DNA of 64,000 bases from Paenibacillus terrigena DSM 21567 (GCF_000374845.1 NZ_KB895431.1:1-64000), one strand, 5' to 3'. Shown: positions 51,974 to 61,104, counted from the first letter of the stretch. Notes: generated from the sequence alone by a model not told the origin. Made by a program: numbers and translations.

Positions 51974-52058
51974 CCATCCTGTTTGCGAGGAAAAAGCAGC
52001 AGATCGTCTGTCTGCCTCCATGTTTTTATTGAACAATGGTGTCCCGTTAGTTCAATCG
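51974..52058 (+). repeat. CCCGTTAG two-arm repeat, diverged left arm
   Basis: Degenerate left arm atcctgtttgcgaggaaaaa, hairpin agcaga...tctgcc (about 51997-52016), right arm attgaacaatggtgtcccgt continuing tagttcaat. Confidence 0.7.
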
Positions 52059-52303
52059 TACCACCTGCTTATAAGTACAAAACGTCCACCAATGAAGCCA
52101 TAAGGTCAACTCCATCAGTGGGCGTTATTTTAACGTTATTCTGTTTTTGAACTCCGCGCTTGTACTTCTCGCATAGCTAATCGAAAGATGAACGAAGACT
52201 AGAATTTAGATAATTGGTCCTCGGATCACTCCGAGGCTCACTTCATTTCAAATATCAAATTATCGACATTAGGCTCTAACTAATCTGTACTATATAGGCT
52301 TTA

Positions 52304-52435
52304 TTAACAACCGCAACCTACACCACCGAGGCCACCTATACCACCCATACAAGCGCAAGCGACTATAACTAACAGGATGAACAACACAAGGATAGTAGCT
52401 GTATTTGTAAACAAACCTCCACGTAACTCGGACAT
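52304..52435 (-). CDS. YjcZ-family sporulation peptide
   Basis: A 43-residue peptide with one membrane helix, TNTATILVLFILLVIVACAC, and a glycine/cysteine-rich tail MGGIGGLGGVGCGC, like YjcZ-type spore proteins. GGAGGTG lies 6 nt upstream of the ATG. A sigma-K-like -10 box (52466-52474) lies about 30 bases upstream, fitting expression in the mother cell late in sporulation. Confidence 0.75.
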   Translation of the reverse strand: MSELRGGLFTNTATILVLFILLVIVACACMGGIGGLGGVGCGC

Positions 52436-52465
52436 TCCAACACCTCCCTATTACTGAGTACACGT

Positions 52466-52474
52466 TAGGTTATG
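52466..52474 (-). promoter_or_regulatory. Sigma-K-like -10 box of YjcZ-type gene (CATAACCTA)
   Basis: CATAACCTA fits the sigma-K -10 consensus CATANNNTA. The following acgtgtact is shared with the sequence at 51801-51818. A -35 AC element upstream is too short to judge. Confidence 0.5.
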
Positions 52475-52700
52475 AAGGCTGATTTCACTTTGTTTGGATG
52501 TTTGTTACTGGTTATTTCACTATATTGAAATAAAGACAATCATCATCTGATCCTCGGTGCAATTTCGAATATTTTCACAACGGATCGCAACACGAGTATG
52601 ACGAAAATGCTCCATCATTGTTACTCCTTTTTTCTGCTGATCTATCTCAATAATTCCATTTATCACTTTATCTTGATATACATAGTTACTTTTGATTACT

Positions 52701-52771
52701 AGAATAAGCAGGCTTCAGTCGCCTACTTATTAATGTATATTATTCAACTATCGTGTCCCGTTAGTGTAACT
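52701..52771 (+). repeat. CCCGTTAG two-arm repeat, left arm missing
   Basis: Hairpin AATAAGCAGGC...GCCTACTTATT with one mismatch and right arm ttcaactatcgtgtcccgtt. A left-arm-like atcctgcctacagcgcatca lies at 52870, on the wrong side for this copy. From 52772 to 53012 nothing else is seen. Confidence 0.7.
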
Positions 52772-53012
52772 AAGCAGCATTCAATGTTCATCCTTCGACT
52801 GAGATAGTAATAATTGCCGCTATTTTTACATCTCCTCTTTAATTTATATTTCCTAACCCTCTTTCGTATTATCCTGCCTACAGCGCATCAATTGGTCTTA
52901 GAATTCGGCGAAACGCCAGTCTACCACCGGATTCCGGTAATAACGTGTAGCAGCGGATCCGCCGGGAATGTCATAAAGTTGAAAACCTATAAATTCTGAT
53001 ATTACAAAAAAA

Positions 53013-53042
53013 GCGGGCTCTCCCACTAACTCAGAGTGCCCG
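53013..53042. terminator. Terminator of the flavin oxidoreductase gene
   Basis: The stem GCGGGCTCT/AGAGTGCCCG (one bulge), flanked by an A run, lies 34 bases past the stop on the minus strand. Confidence 0.7.
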
Positions 53043-53075
53043 ATCAAATAGTTAAAAAATAGAATTACAGCAGAA

Positions 53076-54203
53076 TCAAGATAGCGAACGCAGTGCTTCT
53101 GGGGTGAAAGGCTTCAGCTCGTCAAGCCGGCCATCGCGGACCTTAGCCGCCCATGCCGGATCAACCAGCAGTGCACGGCCGACTGCAACCAGATCGAACT
53201 CTCGATTGTTAAGCTTGTCTTTCAAGGTATCCACGTTCGCCGTACCTGCATTTTCCCCTCTAAACGAAGATAGAAACTCATTATCCAGACCTACGGAGCC
53301 CACAGTAATTGTAGGTTTGCCGGTTAATTTTTTAACCCAGCCTGCGAAATTCAGATCGGAACCGGCGAACTCCGGTTCCCAGAAGCGGCGGGTCGAACAG
53401 TGAAATACATCAACGCCCGCTTCTACAAGCGGCACAAGGAATTTGGCCAGTTCATCCGGATTGGCTGCCAATTTCGCCTCGTAATCACTTGATTTCCATT
53501 GCGATATCCGTAGTAGGATAGGGAAATCGGGTCCTACGGTGCGACGGCAAGCCGCAATAATTTCAGCCGCAAAACGGGTTCTTTTCACAAGGTCTCCGCC
53601 ATAGCTGTCGGTGCGTTGGTTCGTTTTCTCCCAAAAATACTGATCGATCAAATAGCCGTGAGCACCATGAAGCTCAATCCCGTCAAAGCCGATCTGTTTG
53701 GCATCCGCCGCCGCTTGTGCATAAGCGGCAACAACGGAATCGATCCTTTCCTGGCTCATCGGCTCATTGACTTTTTCCCCGGTCGCGAGATCCAAGCCTG
53801 AAGGTCCGATCGGCAACTCCTCCGGGTTCGGAACGGCTCCTACCTTACGGTCCGTGCCGATATGCCACAACTGCGGCATAATCAGCCCACCGGCTTCATG
53901 TACTTCCGCGACGATGTTAGCCCAGCCCTTCAGTGCTTCCTCCCCATGGAAATTCGGAATATTCGGATTATTGGTGGCAGCCGGATCGTTGATCAGAGTG
54001 CCCTCCGTAATAATAAGCCCTACACCGTTCTCGGCACGGCGACGGTAATAAGCAGCCACATCAGGACCCGGCACTCCTCCGGGAGAGAAGGCTCTCGTCA
54101 TTGGAGCCATGACGACCCGATTCTTTAGCTTCAAAGTACCAAGCTTGAAAGACTCGAATAAAGGTCCTAGTTTGGAGGCAGGTTGGATTTTATGATTATT
54201 CAT
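53076..54203 (-). CDS. Old-yellow-enzyme family NADH:flavin oxidoreductase
   Basis: A 375-residue FMN-dependent TIM barrel. It has the N-terminal LFESFKLGTLKLKNRVVMAP, PQLWHIGTDRKV, the substrate-site GFDGIELHGAHGYLIDQYFW (catalytic His-Gly-Ala-His region), NQRTDSYGGDL, and the FMN phosphate loops TVGSVG and DLVAVGRALLVDPAW. The family reduces alpha,beta-unsaturated carbonyls, nitro compounds and other electrophiles. GGAGG lies about 11 nt upstream of the ATG. A dyad AACTGT-N13-ACAGTT at 54258 suggests control by a TetR- or MarR-type repressor not encoded nearby. Confidence 0.9.
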   Translation of the reverse strand: MNNHKIQPASKLGPLFESFKLGTLKLKNRVVMAPMTRAFSPGGVPGPDVAAYYRRRAENGVGLIITEGTLINDPAATNNPNIPNFHGEEALKGWANIVAEVHEAGGLIMPQLWHIGTDRKVGAVPNPEELPIGPSGLDLATGEKVNEPMSQERIDSVVAAYAQAAADAKQIGFDGIELHGAHGYLIDQYFWEKTNQRTDSYGGDLVKRTRFAAEIIAACRRTVGPDFPILLRISQWKSSDYEAKLAANPDELAKFLVPLVEAGVDVFHCSTRRFWEPEFAGSDLNFAGWVKKLTGKPTITVGSVGLDNEFLSSFRGENAGTANVDTLKDKLNNREFDLVAVGRALLVDPAWAAKVRDGRLDELKPFTPEALRSLS

Positions 54204-54257
54204 TTTAGTATTACCTCCATTATGAATAAATTCTGGTTTAATAAGCCTCGCGACTTA

Positions 54258-54282
54258 AACTGTCATATATATTATTACAGTT
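54258..54282. promoter_or_regulatory. Putative operator of the flavin oxidoreductase gene
   Basis: AACTGT and ACAGTT half-sites are separated by 13 bases of A/T-rich sequence, 55 bp upstream of the ATG. From here to 54487 no gene is present. Confidence 0.45.
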
Positions 54283-54487
54283 ATTGAATTTACTATACCA
54301 TACTATTTGCAAAGCACTACTTTTTACATACCGCCTTCTTATTGTGATAATAATTTATACTTAACTCTGAAATCAGCGGGGTGTTTCCTAATTTCTTCAT
54401 AAGGTTTCCACATTAACCGACCCTCCCTCCAAATTGAGGAGCCTACTCGTTGATAACCATCTATATTTTTAACATATGCAGCTGAAG

Positions 54488-54580
54488 AATACTGCCCGTT
54501 ACATTAATGATATAGGCAGCCGATCGTTTGACCGGCTGCCTATATCATGATTTAACTATCGTGTCCCAAAAGCGCAATGA
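54488..54580 (+). repeat. CCCGTTAG two-arm repeat, variant right arm
   Basis: Left arm atactgcccgttacattaat, strong hairpin GATATAGGCAGCCGATCG...CGGCTGCCTATATC, right arm aactatcgtgtcccaaaagc in which the usual gttag is replaced by aaaag. The change removes the IS1111 insertion core. Confidence 0.8.
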
Positions 54581-54659
54581 CACTACCTGTTATAAGTTAG
54601 TTTAACAGAAGTGGCTTATTTTAAGCATGCCTGCTGCCGATGAGATCATATCAGGAATG

Positions 54660-54830
54660 TAACAAAGTTCTTGTCATCCGTCGGGAATGATATCAAGTTC
54701 TTGTCATTGTGTTTTGACAAGAACTTGATATCATAAAAATAAAAAGCCGCATAATTAGCGACTTCTAATGTTACTATGTTTTTGTCACCCGACATATGTC
54801 GTCGACCTTCACATTTTGTTGTTGCCCTTC
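54660..54830. repeat. IS21-like hairpin element (TGATATCAAGTTCTTGTC)
   Basis: A perfect 18-bp inverted repeat TGATATCAAGTTCTTGTC at 54688-54705 and 54716-54733, plus diverged direct units at 54662 (caaagttcttgtcatccg) and 54770 (tatgtttttgtcacccga). The last unit and its acatatg tail match 40835-40890. Same unit order as 50036-50180. Confidence 0.6.
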
Positions 54831-54976
54831 ACCAAAAATCACTTAAATAAAACCTCCCATAAGAGCTTTGAATCTAGTTTTTGCTCTTATGGATGGATAT
54901 AATCTCGATGAACTATATTCTAACGTCTCTCATTCACGTAATCATGATAATGGCAAGCCTGGTACGATGATGACAC

Positions 54977-55750
54977 TTAATTTTTGAACAGAATGTCGCC
55001 CACCTGCGTGGAAATGTTGAGTGTTGCACTCTCGGATTGAGCCTTACCAACATATCCATGGAGTTCTTTGGATACAACCTTTGTGGTATTTGTTGTTTTT
55101 TCAAGAGCAACCTGATTATAGATTTTTCCTATTGTTGTTGATAGATTTACATTTAGAGGTGCTGGTTGATCAGGTAGAGCGAATTCGACGTTACCAACGT
55201 TATTAGAAATGTTACTGCTTTCCATACCAATGACATCCGTTACAGTAATGTCGCCGGCACTGCTGCTCACATTTAAGTGTTGGACCCACAATTCTGACTC
55301 AACGGAAATGTTGCCCATTTTGTTTTCTATCTCAAGGGATTTGAATTCTTTATACGGAAGACGAATCGTTAAAGAGGGCAATGGTCCCGTATTTATGATC
55401 TTTTGTTTATTTTCAAGTATAATCTGTAATGTTCCATCTTGGGTCGACGTAGTCACGTTGGTATCCATTCCATGTGAGTTGCCCTTGGATAATTCCAATT
55501 CTGCTTGATTGATTTGTTTGTCGCCTATGACTGTAACTATAGCAGCGTTACTCTGAATTTTTAAGGAAAGAATGTTAGTAACATCTATTTGAGAAATATC
55601 CCCTTTTACTGCATTCGATACATTTGTGTTTGTCGATATAGAAGAGTTTTGCTGGAACAAACTAGATGTACTAGTGACTTTCGTACATCCGGCGAGTCCG
55701 ATACTGGCAGCGGCCAGGAGAATCATAGCTAACTTCATATTGTTGTTCAA
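54977..55750 (-). CDS. DUF4097-type lipoprotein (putative adhesin fold)
   Basis: A protein of about 257 residues. Signal and lipobox (LLAAASIGLAGC-TK) lead to a beta-helix-like DUF4097 domain with repeating strands (SLTIRLPYKEFKSLEIENKM, GNISVESELWVQHLNVSSSA, GDITVTDVIGMESSNISNNV, GNVEFALPDQPAPLNVNLST). In Bacillales such genes often accompany two-component and ABC-transporter operons for envelope stress. The TTG at 55750 has an AAGGAAG site 7 nt upstream; the ATG at 55738 is the alternative. The upstream 130 bp is a duplicate of the leader at 58746, which precedes an ABC-transporter remnant. Confidence 0.7.
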   Translation of the reverse strand: MNNNMKLAMILLAAASIGLAGCTKVTSTSSLFQQNSSISTNTNVSNAVKGDISQIDVTNILSLKIQSNAAIVTVIGDKQINQAELELSKGNSHGMDTNVTTSTQDGTLQIILENKQKIINTGPLPSLTIRLPYKEFKSLEIENKMGNISVESELWVQHLNVSSSAGDITVTDVIGMESSNISNNVGNVEFALPDQPAPLNVNLSTTIGKIYNQVALEKTTNTTKVVSKELHGYVGKAQSESATLNISTQVGDILFKN

Positions 55751-55800
55751 ACGTTTATCTTCCTTTCTTCTGCAATAGATGTGTTGACTAACCAGTCTTC

Positions 55801-55930
55801 GAATCGAATCGTTCGTACTTATGCTTCCTACTCTTTTCTCCTCTCGCTCTCTCATAACGATATCTTACAGGACGTAATCTTCTTTTTTCTTACATTACTC
55901 TTACGAATTTCTTAAGCTGACTCTATGTGC
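55801..55930 (-). repeat. Duplicated leader/promoter segment, copy 1
   Basis: About 130 bp nearly identical to 58746-58876. On the minus strand it contains a T/A-rich promoter-like region with gtaagagtaatgtaagaaaa and a GAGAGGAG ribosome-site-like sequence. Here it lies in front of the DUF4097 gene. Confidence 0.8.
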
Positions 55931-55952
55931 TATAGTGTCCCGTTCATTTCAC
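55926..55952 (+). repeat. CCCGTTAG two-arm repeat, right-arm fragment
   Basis: The sequence gtgctatagtgtcccgttca follows the duplicated leader; the arm is incomplete and no hairpin is present. From here to 56046 nothing else is seen. Confidence 0.45.
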
Positions 55953-56046
55953 TTTTCTGATTCAATAAATGAATTCGTAATAGGAGGACTCGGTTCCCAA
56001 CTAATTTCACCTTGCACCTCCATAAAATGAACGAATGAACGCAAAA

Positions 56047-56077
56047 AGCACCCCTCTCACCAAAGTAAGAGAGGTGC
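56047..56077. terminator. Terminator of SLH-S9 peptidase gene
   Basis: AGCACCCCTCT/AGAGAGGTGCT with one mismatch, preceded by an A run, lies about 70 bases past the stop on the minus strand. Confidence 0.75.
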
Positions 56078-56144
56078 TACCCCATCCGTTTTGTATAATT
56101 TCATAAATTATAGCATAGTTACCTTTTCTCTAGCAATTCTTACC

Positions 56145-58493
56145 TTATTTGCTCTGCGTCTTCAAATTTTTATCCAAAAACTTGATCATTATATTGAAGA
56201 AATCGATCAAGTTTTCTTCGTTGGTAAAGCCATGTCCTTCATCATCCTTGACCATATACTCCACTTGCACGCCGCGTTTTTTGAGTGCTTCGACAATTTG
56301 GTCGGATTCTGCTTTGTTCACCCGCGGATCATTAGCCCCTTGAGCCACGAATAAAGGAGTTACGATCTTATCGACGTGGAACACCGGCGAAACTTGCTTC
56401 AACATTACTTTGTCCTTTTCGACATCGCCGACACGTTCGTTTAAGAGATTTCTCATGGTCTCCCAATACGGTGGGATCGTTCCCAAGAACGAGAACATAT
56501 TCGATATACCTACATAATCAACAGCAGCAGCATACAATTCCGGCGTTTTCGTAATGCCCGTCAAGGTTGAGTATCCGCCAAACGATCCGCCATAAATACC
56601 AACTCGTTTCGGATCAGCAATCCCTTGCTGAATCGCCCACTTCACACCGTCAGTAATATCATCTTGAATTTTCAATCCCCATTGTTTATCTCCTGCATCC
56701 ATAAAGGACTTCCCATACCCCATTGATGCACGGAAATTCATTTGAAGTACGGCATACCCGCGGTTTGCGAGCAATTGTACTTCCGGGTTGAAGCCCCACA
56801 TATCACGTGTCCACGGCCCACCATGCGGATTAACGATCATCGGCAGGTTTTGAGGCTTTTTATTTTTCGGTAATGTTAAGTAACCATGAATTGTTAATCC
56901 GTCTCTGCTCTTGTAAGAGATCGGATACATATCAGCCATCTGATCTGGTTTAAGCCACGGACTCAGATTACCTAAGGATGTTAACTCACCGGATACGCTA
57001 TCGTACAAATAATACATCCCGTAAGTCTTGTCATTCGAAACACGAACGATCAGCCTCGTCATATCCTCGTTATAATCGTTTAGCCCGATTTCACTTTCAC
57101 TGACGCCAAGCTTCTGCTGCAACTTGCGGTACATCGCCTCGAATTTATCATCGAAAAACGCCAAATGCGTTTTATCTGTCACATAGATAGCCGCCAGCAT
57201 TTTATCTTGATTTTTGTCGTAAAATGCTCCAGTCACGTCAACTTCCGGATGCTGATACAGAACTTCTTCCTTACCCTTTAAATTCAGCTTGACGAGCGCC
57301 GTCTTGTCCCGACCGTTATTGGAGACCGCATAGATCGATTTACCGTCTGCCGAGAAACCAAGCGGATTTATCGTATCCCCAAAATTTAACGTAGCCAGCG
57401 GTTTGAACGCTTCTTCCTCCGTATCGCGGTACAACAATGTACTTACGACACCGTCGCTCTCAGAAGCGAGTCGAATCTTACCTTGGCGATCAGCTACCCA
57501 TGCCATAATGTTCCCTGGGTTTTTGGCGATCAGCTTCGTTTCCCCTGTCTTTACATTCAATTTATATACATCGAAGATGGCAGCATCTTCTTTATTCATC
57601 GAGATCAGAATTTCGTCTTTCACACCAGATAATTCGCTCACGAGTTGAACATTTACCTTATCGTAAGGCGTCAAATCGACTTCCTTATTGCCATTAAAAG
57701 TGGACGAATATACATGGAAATTCTCGTCTCCGCCCTTATCTTTGCGATATAGAATGTTATCGCCTTTCCAGAAGAAGCCGGCGATATCGCGATCTTTTGA
57801 GCTTGTCACGCGAATAGGTTCGCTTTTCTCTCCGATTTTCTCTACAAACACATTGGAACGGTTCTCCCAAGTACCCGCATAAGAAAGATACTTGCCATCT
57901 GGAGAAAGCTCATACCCAAAGCTGCCCGAACTCCGAAAGAAGTCTTCCACGGAAATTTGTGACACACCTCTGTCGTCCATCGTTGATAGCATTTTATTTC
58001 TGTAATTTTTAAGCATAATAGCCGCTTGAGCTACAGTCACTGGCTGATCTTCGTGTAAGCTTCCATCTGTATTCCCTTGAATGAGCCCAAGTGCCTTGGC
58101 GCTTGCCGCATATTCGGCCAAGCTCGTTTCTCCCTGTTCCTTGCCGAGTGCCCGCACCATCATGCGTGCCATCTCGCCGCGTTTGATTGGAGCGTCAACG
58201 GAAGTGATTTCTCCTTCCTTCAACCACCCTTTCTCGGAAGCAACCTTCATCGGATCGATGCCATGTTGATATGTAAGTGATACTACCGCATAGCGGATAA
58301 AATTTTTAACAGAAATTTCTTTATTTTGTTGTACCCCTTTGTCAACAATTCCCTTCGTTATAAGTGTCTGTACTCCATCTTGATACCATGGTGCTGCTTT
58401 TTTCGCTCCATCCTGTGCCATGACTGACACGGGAACGGATATGGCCATCATAGTCGCAATCGCTGCGGAGACTAGTCTTTTTCTTGTAATCAT
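56145..58493 (-). CDS. Exported S9 (prolyl-oligopeptidase family) peptidase with SLH domains
   Basis: A 782-residue protein. A signal peptide (cleavage near VMA-QD) is followed by two to three SLH-type units (about 30-175: PWYQDGVQTLITKGIVD, KRGEMARMMVRALGKEQG, ALGLIQGNTDGSLHEDQPV). A beta-propeller covers about 195-500, and a C-terminal alpha/beta-hydrolase domain of S9 peptidases about 530-782 has the nucleophile in GIYGGSFGGYST, the acid in GANDPRVNKAES and the His in DDEGHGFTNEENL. It is probably anchored to secondary cell-wall polymer and degrades oligopeptides at the surface. A GAGGGG site lies about 10 nt upstream. Confidence 0.9.
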   Translation of the reverse strand: MITRKRLVSAAIATMMAISVPVSVMAQDGAKKAAPWYQDGVQTLITKGIVDKGVQQNKEISVKNFIRYAVVSLTYQHGIDPMKVASEKGWLKEGEITSVDAPIKRGEMARMMVRALGKEQGETSLAEYAASAKALGLIQGNTDGSLHEDQPVTVAQAAIMLKNYRNKMLSTMDDRGVSQISVEDFFRSSGSFGYELSPDGKYLSYAGTWENRSNVFVEKIGEKSEPIRVTSSKDRDIAGFFWKGDNILYRKDKGGDENFHVYSSTFNGNKEVDLTPYDKVNVQLVSELSGVKDEILISMNKEDAAIFDVYKLNVKTGETKLIAKNPGNIMAWVADRQGKIRLASESDGVVSTLLYRDTEEEAFKPLATLNFGDTINPLGFSADGKSIYAVSNNGRDKTALVKLNLKGKEEVLYQHPEVDVTGAFYDKNQDKMLAAIYVTDKTHLAFFDDKFEAMYRKLQQKLGVSESEIGLNDYNEDMTRLIVRVSNDKTYGMYYLYDSVSGELTSLGNLSPWLKPDQMADMYPISYKSRDGLTIHGYLTLPKNKKPQNLPMIVNPHGGPWTRDMWGFNPEVQLLANRGYAVLQMNFRASMGYGKSFMDAGDKQWGLKIQDDITDGVKWAIQQGIADPKRVGIYGGSFGGYSTLTGITKTPELYAAAVDYVGISNMFSFLGTIPPYWETMRNLLNERVGDVEKDKVMLKQVSPVFHVDKIVTPLFVAQGANDPRVNKAESDQIVEALKKRGVQVEYMVKDDEGHGFTNEENLIDFFNIMIKFLDKNLKTQSK

Positions 58494-58510
58494 GCTTTAA
58501 GTTTCCCCTC

Positions 58511-58582
58511 TCTGCTGGCAGCGTTACCCTGAATTTTTAGGGAATGAATGTTATTTACATCTATTTGAGACGCAAAAAATAT
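58511..58582 (-). pseudogene. DUF4097 gene scrap
   Basis: The sequence is close to 55545-55606 inside the DUF4097 gene (gcagcgtta.cctgaattttta, tttacatctatttgaga). It lies downstream of the ABC remnant, in the same order as a copy of that operon would have. Confidence 0.6.
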
Positions 58583-58600
58583 CAATTATACTCTACCAAG

Positions 58601-58775
58601 TTAACGAATATTGATTTGATCAATTTTGCGAATCGCCATGTATCCAACCGCTATCCCAATCACGGCTAGCAGAATCGTAGATTTCGTCTTTCTTCATATT
58701 CATATTGACATTCGGGACGACTTCCAGCCCTTGAAAAGCCTTGCTCAATCGAATCGTTCGTACTATATGCTCCAT
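58601..58775 (-). pseudogene. ABC-transporter ATPase/permease fusion remnant
   Basis: The ATG at 58775 behind GAGGAGG starts VRTIRLSKAFQGLEVVPNVN, the first strand of a BcrA/LanF-type ATPase. It breaks just before the expected Walker A loop and continues, in another frame, as LLAVIGIAVGYMAIRKIDQI, the last helix of an ABC-2 permease. A deletion has therefore joined the start of one gene to the end of another. Confidence 0.6.
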
Positions 58776-58876
58776 ACTCTTTCCTCCTCTCGCTCTCTCA
58801 TAACGATATCTTATAGGACGTAATCTTCTTTTTTCTTACTTTACTCTTACGAATTTCTTAAGCTGACTCTATGTGC
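58746..58876 (-). repeat. Duplicated leader/promoter segment, copy 2
   Basis: Partner of 55801-55930. Here it forms the promoter and start of the ABC-transporter remnant and follows the kinase remnant, which is probably the original arrangement. Confidence 0.8.
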
Positions 58877-59259
58877 GATGATGCTCATGAAAAACTTTTT
58901 TCAATTGAACGGTAAACACCGTTAACTCATAAGGCTTGCTGCGGAGGTGGATAGACCCGCCCATACTCACCACCAACCGCTTCGTAATCGTAAGACCCAG
59001 TCCGCTGCCTTGATAGAACTTATTCCGCGAATCTTCCAGCGTACATCCGTTCAAACACATGATCGATATGCATCGCATCAGTGAAAATAGTGGCTTTTCG
59101 TCTGAAGACCGGATTGCTCCGCAATTTCGGTGACCTGCATTTTCGTCTTTTCCAACAGCTCCTTGGCCTGATTTCGTCTACCGATAGCATCGGGTCATGG
59201 GTATGATAGCGGATGTACCCGATAATTTCTCCAATCATACCGCCAGAAAACTCCCACAT
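58869..59259 (-). pseudogene. Sensor histidine kinase remnant
   Basis: The last 40 codons have QGSGLGLTITKRLVVSMGGS and a final strand VFTVQLKK, the G2 box and end of a HATPase domain. Upstream, in other frames, HIDHVFERMYAGRFAE and YIRYHTHDPMLSVDEIRP are recognisable as kinase linker and N-box region. Several indels separate them. It would be the sensor of the adjacent ABC remnant (bacitracin- or lantibiotic-type module). Confidence 0.65.
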
Positions 59260-59446
59260 ACTTGCTTACGACTTACCTGTCGACGTCGAGCGATGAGGAT
59301 CTGACCTTCCTCGTTCTCAATGATTACTGCCGTTACTTGGATTAATGTTCATTCACCCCAATACCTCTTGGAACTTTTTAACAACAACCTGCGTCAATCT
59401 AGTATATATCTACTCATACTAATCTTACGAAAGGGATGAACTATCC
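59260..59446. other. Intergenic, promoter side of RCC1 gene
   Basis: It contains a left-arm-like ttactgccgttacttggatt (59324) with no other part of the two-arm repeat. No gene seen. Confidence 0.3.
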
Positions 59447-60946
59447 ATGAGATCGCCTAATTCTATCTACAAGACTCAATCTTCACCCATCCGGCATTCC
59501 GCAGCATTAATTGCTTTTAAGCCGCTAATCATCGCCATGATCCTTATGCTTGTCGGGACAGCGATTCCTGTATCCGCTTCTGCTTCGGAGAAAGGAATCC
59601 ATGATGCCTTGCAATTCACGCAAGTTGAATCAGGTAATTATTACTCGATCGCTCTTCGCAAGGACGGCTCGGTATGGACATGGGGACGCAACCTATTAGG
59701 CGAAATAGGGATACAAGAAACCGTTACCATATCGGAAACAGACGGGCCTGTTCGTCTGAGCTTGTTGTCGGATATCAAGCATATTGCTACTAGCGGAGAC
59801 GGACACAATCTCGCAGTTAAGTCGGATGGAACGGTATGGACATGGGGAACAGCACCGCGTTCAGATGACAATAAGATCCATTCTGTACTGCCTCAGCAGG
59901 TGGCAGGAATTGCAAATGCAGTCACTGTTGCATCAGGCTCGGACTTTGGTGTAGCGCTTCGTCAAGACGGGAGCGTATGGTCGTGGCAGCGTGAGTTGAA
60001 CAAGAATGATTCGAATGACGTTTGGAAACCCGCTGCTGTGAGCGGCATTGACAATGTGGTGCAGATACATGTATCCAACCACCAAGTCTATGCCGTGAAA
60101 CGGGATGGCACCGTATGGAGCTGGAATGAACCATCACTCATGTCCAATTCCAATATCAAGACTCCTACTAAGCCTGTACTGATGAAAGGATTATCCAATA
60201 TTCGTTCCGTCACTTCTAATGAGCAAGCCTTATTTGCGCTAGACAAGAAAGGCAAGGTCAGGACTTTGGACGCCAAGGGAAAGCTAACTCCCGTTCAACC
60301 TAAATTGACTGTTAAAGAAGTACGAGCAGCTAGCTTTTACACACTGTTCCTAACGACAGCAGGCGATGTATATAGCTATGGAAGAACGGTTACAGGCAAG
60401 CAAGGCAAGGTTAACGGCTTACCTAAGATCAAATCGATCAGCGCAGGAACCTACCACAATCAGGCGATCTCTGAACGCGGCGAAGTATGGGGTTGGGGCG
60501 GCAACCATTTTAATTCAGTTGGCGCAACGGCAGCTTCACCTGATGGCATGATCTATCTCCCGATTAAGACCAATATTGCTGTAGACATCATGATTGATGG
60601 ACAAGTGATCAACTCGATATTTGCTCCGCGAGTGAGTGCAAATACAGTTCATATTCCGATAACTACGATTACCCGAGCACTCGGAGCACGGTTTGTGACC
60701 AATCAAGATCCATCGGGCACACTTTCCTATACGATTGAATATGAAGGCCGATCCTTCACGTTCCGCGGCGGGGAAAGTATTATTCTAGTGGATGACCAAG
60801 CTATCGAGCTCCCTGAATCTGTATCTTCTTTAACAGGTGCTGTCGCTGCTCCTTATCAACTCTTCGAGAAGGGACTCGGCCTTTCGATCACATGGGATTC
60901 AGAGCTGCAGCAGTTACGGATGAATACACAGGTGCAAGTACATTAA
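59447..60946 (+). CDS. Exported RCC1-repeat protein with C-terminal stalk domain
   Basis: A 499-residue protein. After a signal peptide (MILMLVGTAIPVSASA) come about six RCC1/alpha-tubulin-suppressor repeats with the pattern ALRKDGSVWTWGRN, AVKSDGTVWTWGTA, ALRQDGSVWSWQRE, AVKRDGTVWSWNEP, a seven-bladed propeller surface. The last 110 residues are a copper-amine-oxidase-type stalk (INSIFAPRVSANTVHIPITT, then LGARFVTNQDP). The function is probably binding at the cell surface. AAAGGGATG lies about 12 nt upstream. A hairpin follows 5 bases after the stop. Confidence 0.85.
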   Translation: MRSPNSIYKTQSSPIRHSAALIAFKPLIIAMILMLVGTAIPVSASASEKGIHDALQFTQVESGNYYSIALRKDGSVWTWGRNLLGEIGIQETVTISETDGPVRLSLLSDIKHIATSGDGHNLAVKSDGTVWTWGTAPRSDDNKIHSVLPQQVAGIANAVTVASGSDFGVALRQDGSVWSWQRELNKNDSNDVWKPAAVSGIDNVVQIHVSNHQVYAVKRDGTVWSWNEPSLMSNSNIKTPTKPVLMKGLSNIRSVTSNEQALFALDKKGKVRTLDAKGKLTPVQPKLTVKEVRAASFYTLFLTTAGDVYSYGRTVTGKQGKVNGLPKIKSISAGTYHNQAISERGEVWGWGGNHFNSVGATAASPDGMIYLPIKTNIAVDIMIDGQVINSIFAPRVSANTVHIPITTITRALGARFVTNQDPSGTLSYTIEYEGRSFTFRGGESIILVDDQAIELPESVSSLTGAVAAPYQLFEKGLGLSITWDSELQQLRMNTQVQVH

Positions 60947-60950
60947 GCAG

Positions 60951-60985
60951 AACAGCGGATGGCCTCTGGCCACCCGCTGTTTTAT
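60951..60985. terminator. Terminator of RCC1 gene
   Basis: AACAGCGG/CCGCTGTT with an inner GGCC/GGCC stem, followed by TTT, starts 5 bases after the stop codon. It may double as the hairpin of the repeat arm at 61041. Confidence 0.8.
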
Positions 60986-61040
60986 CTCTCTCACCAGCTA
61001 TCCATTGATTCCTCGATCCTACCCTGCTCAATTTTGTGTG

Positions 61041-61073
61041 TTATTCAACTATCGAGTCCCGTTAGCCTAATGA
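61041..61073 (+). repeat. CCCGTTAG two-arm repeat, right arm
   Basis: Right arm ttcaactatcgagtcccgtt with one change, 56 bases after the hairpin at 60951. No left arm. Confidence 0.65.
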
Positions 61074-61104
61074 TTTCTATTCCAATGATAAATACCTTAT
61101 GTTG

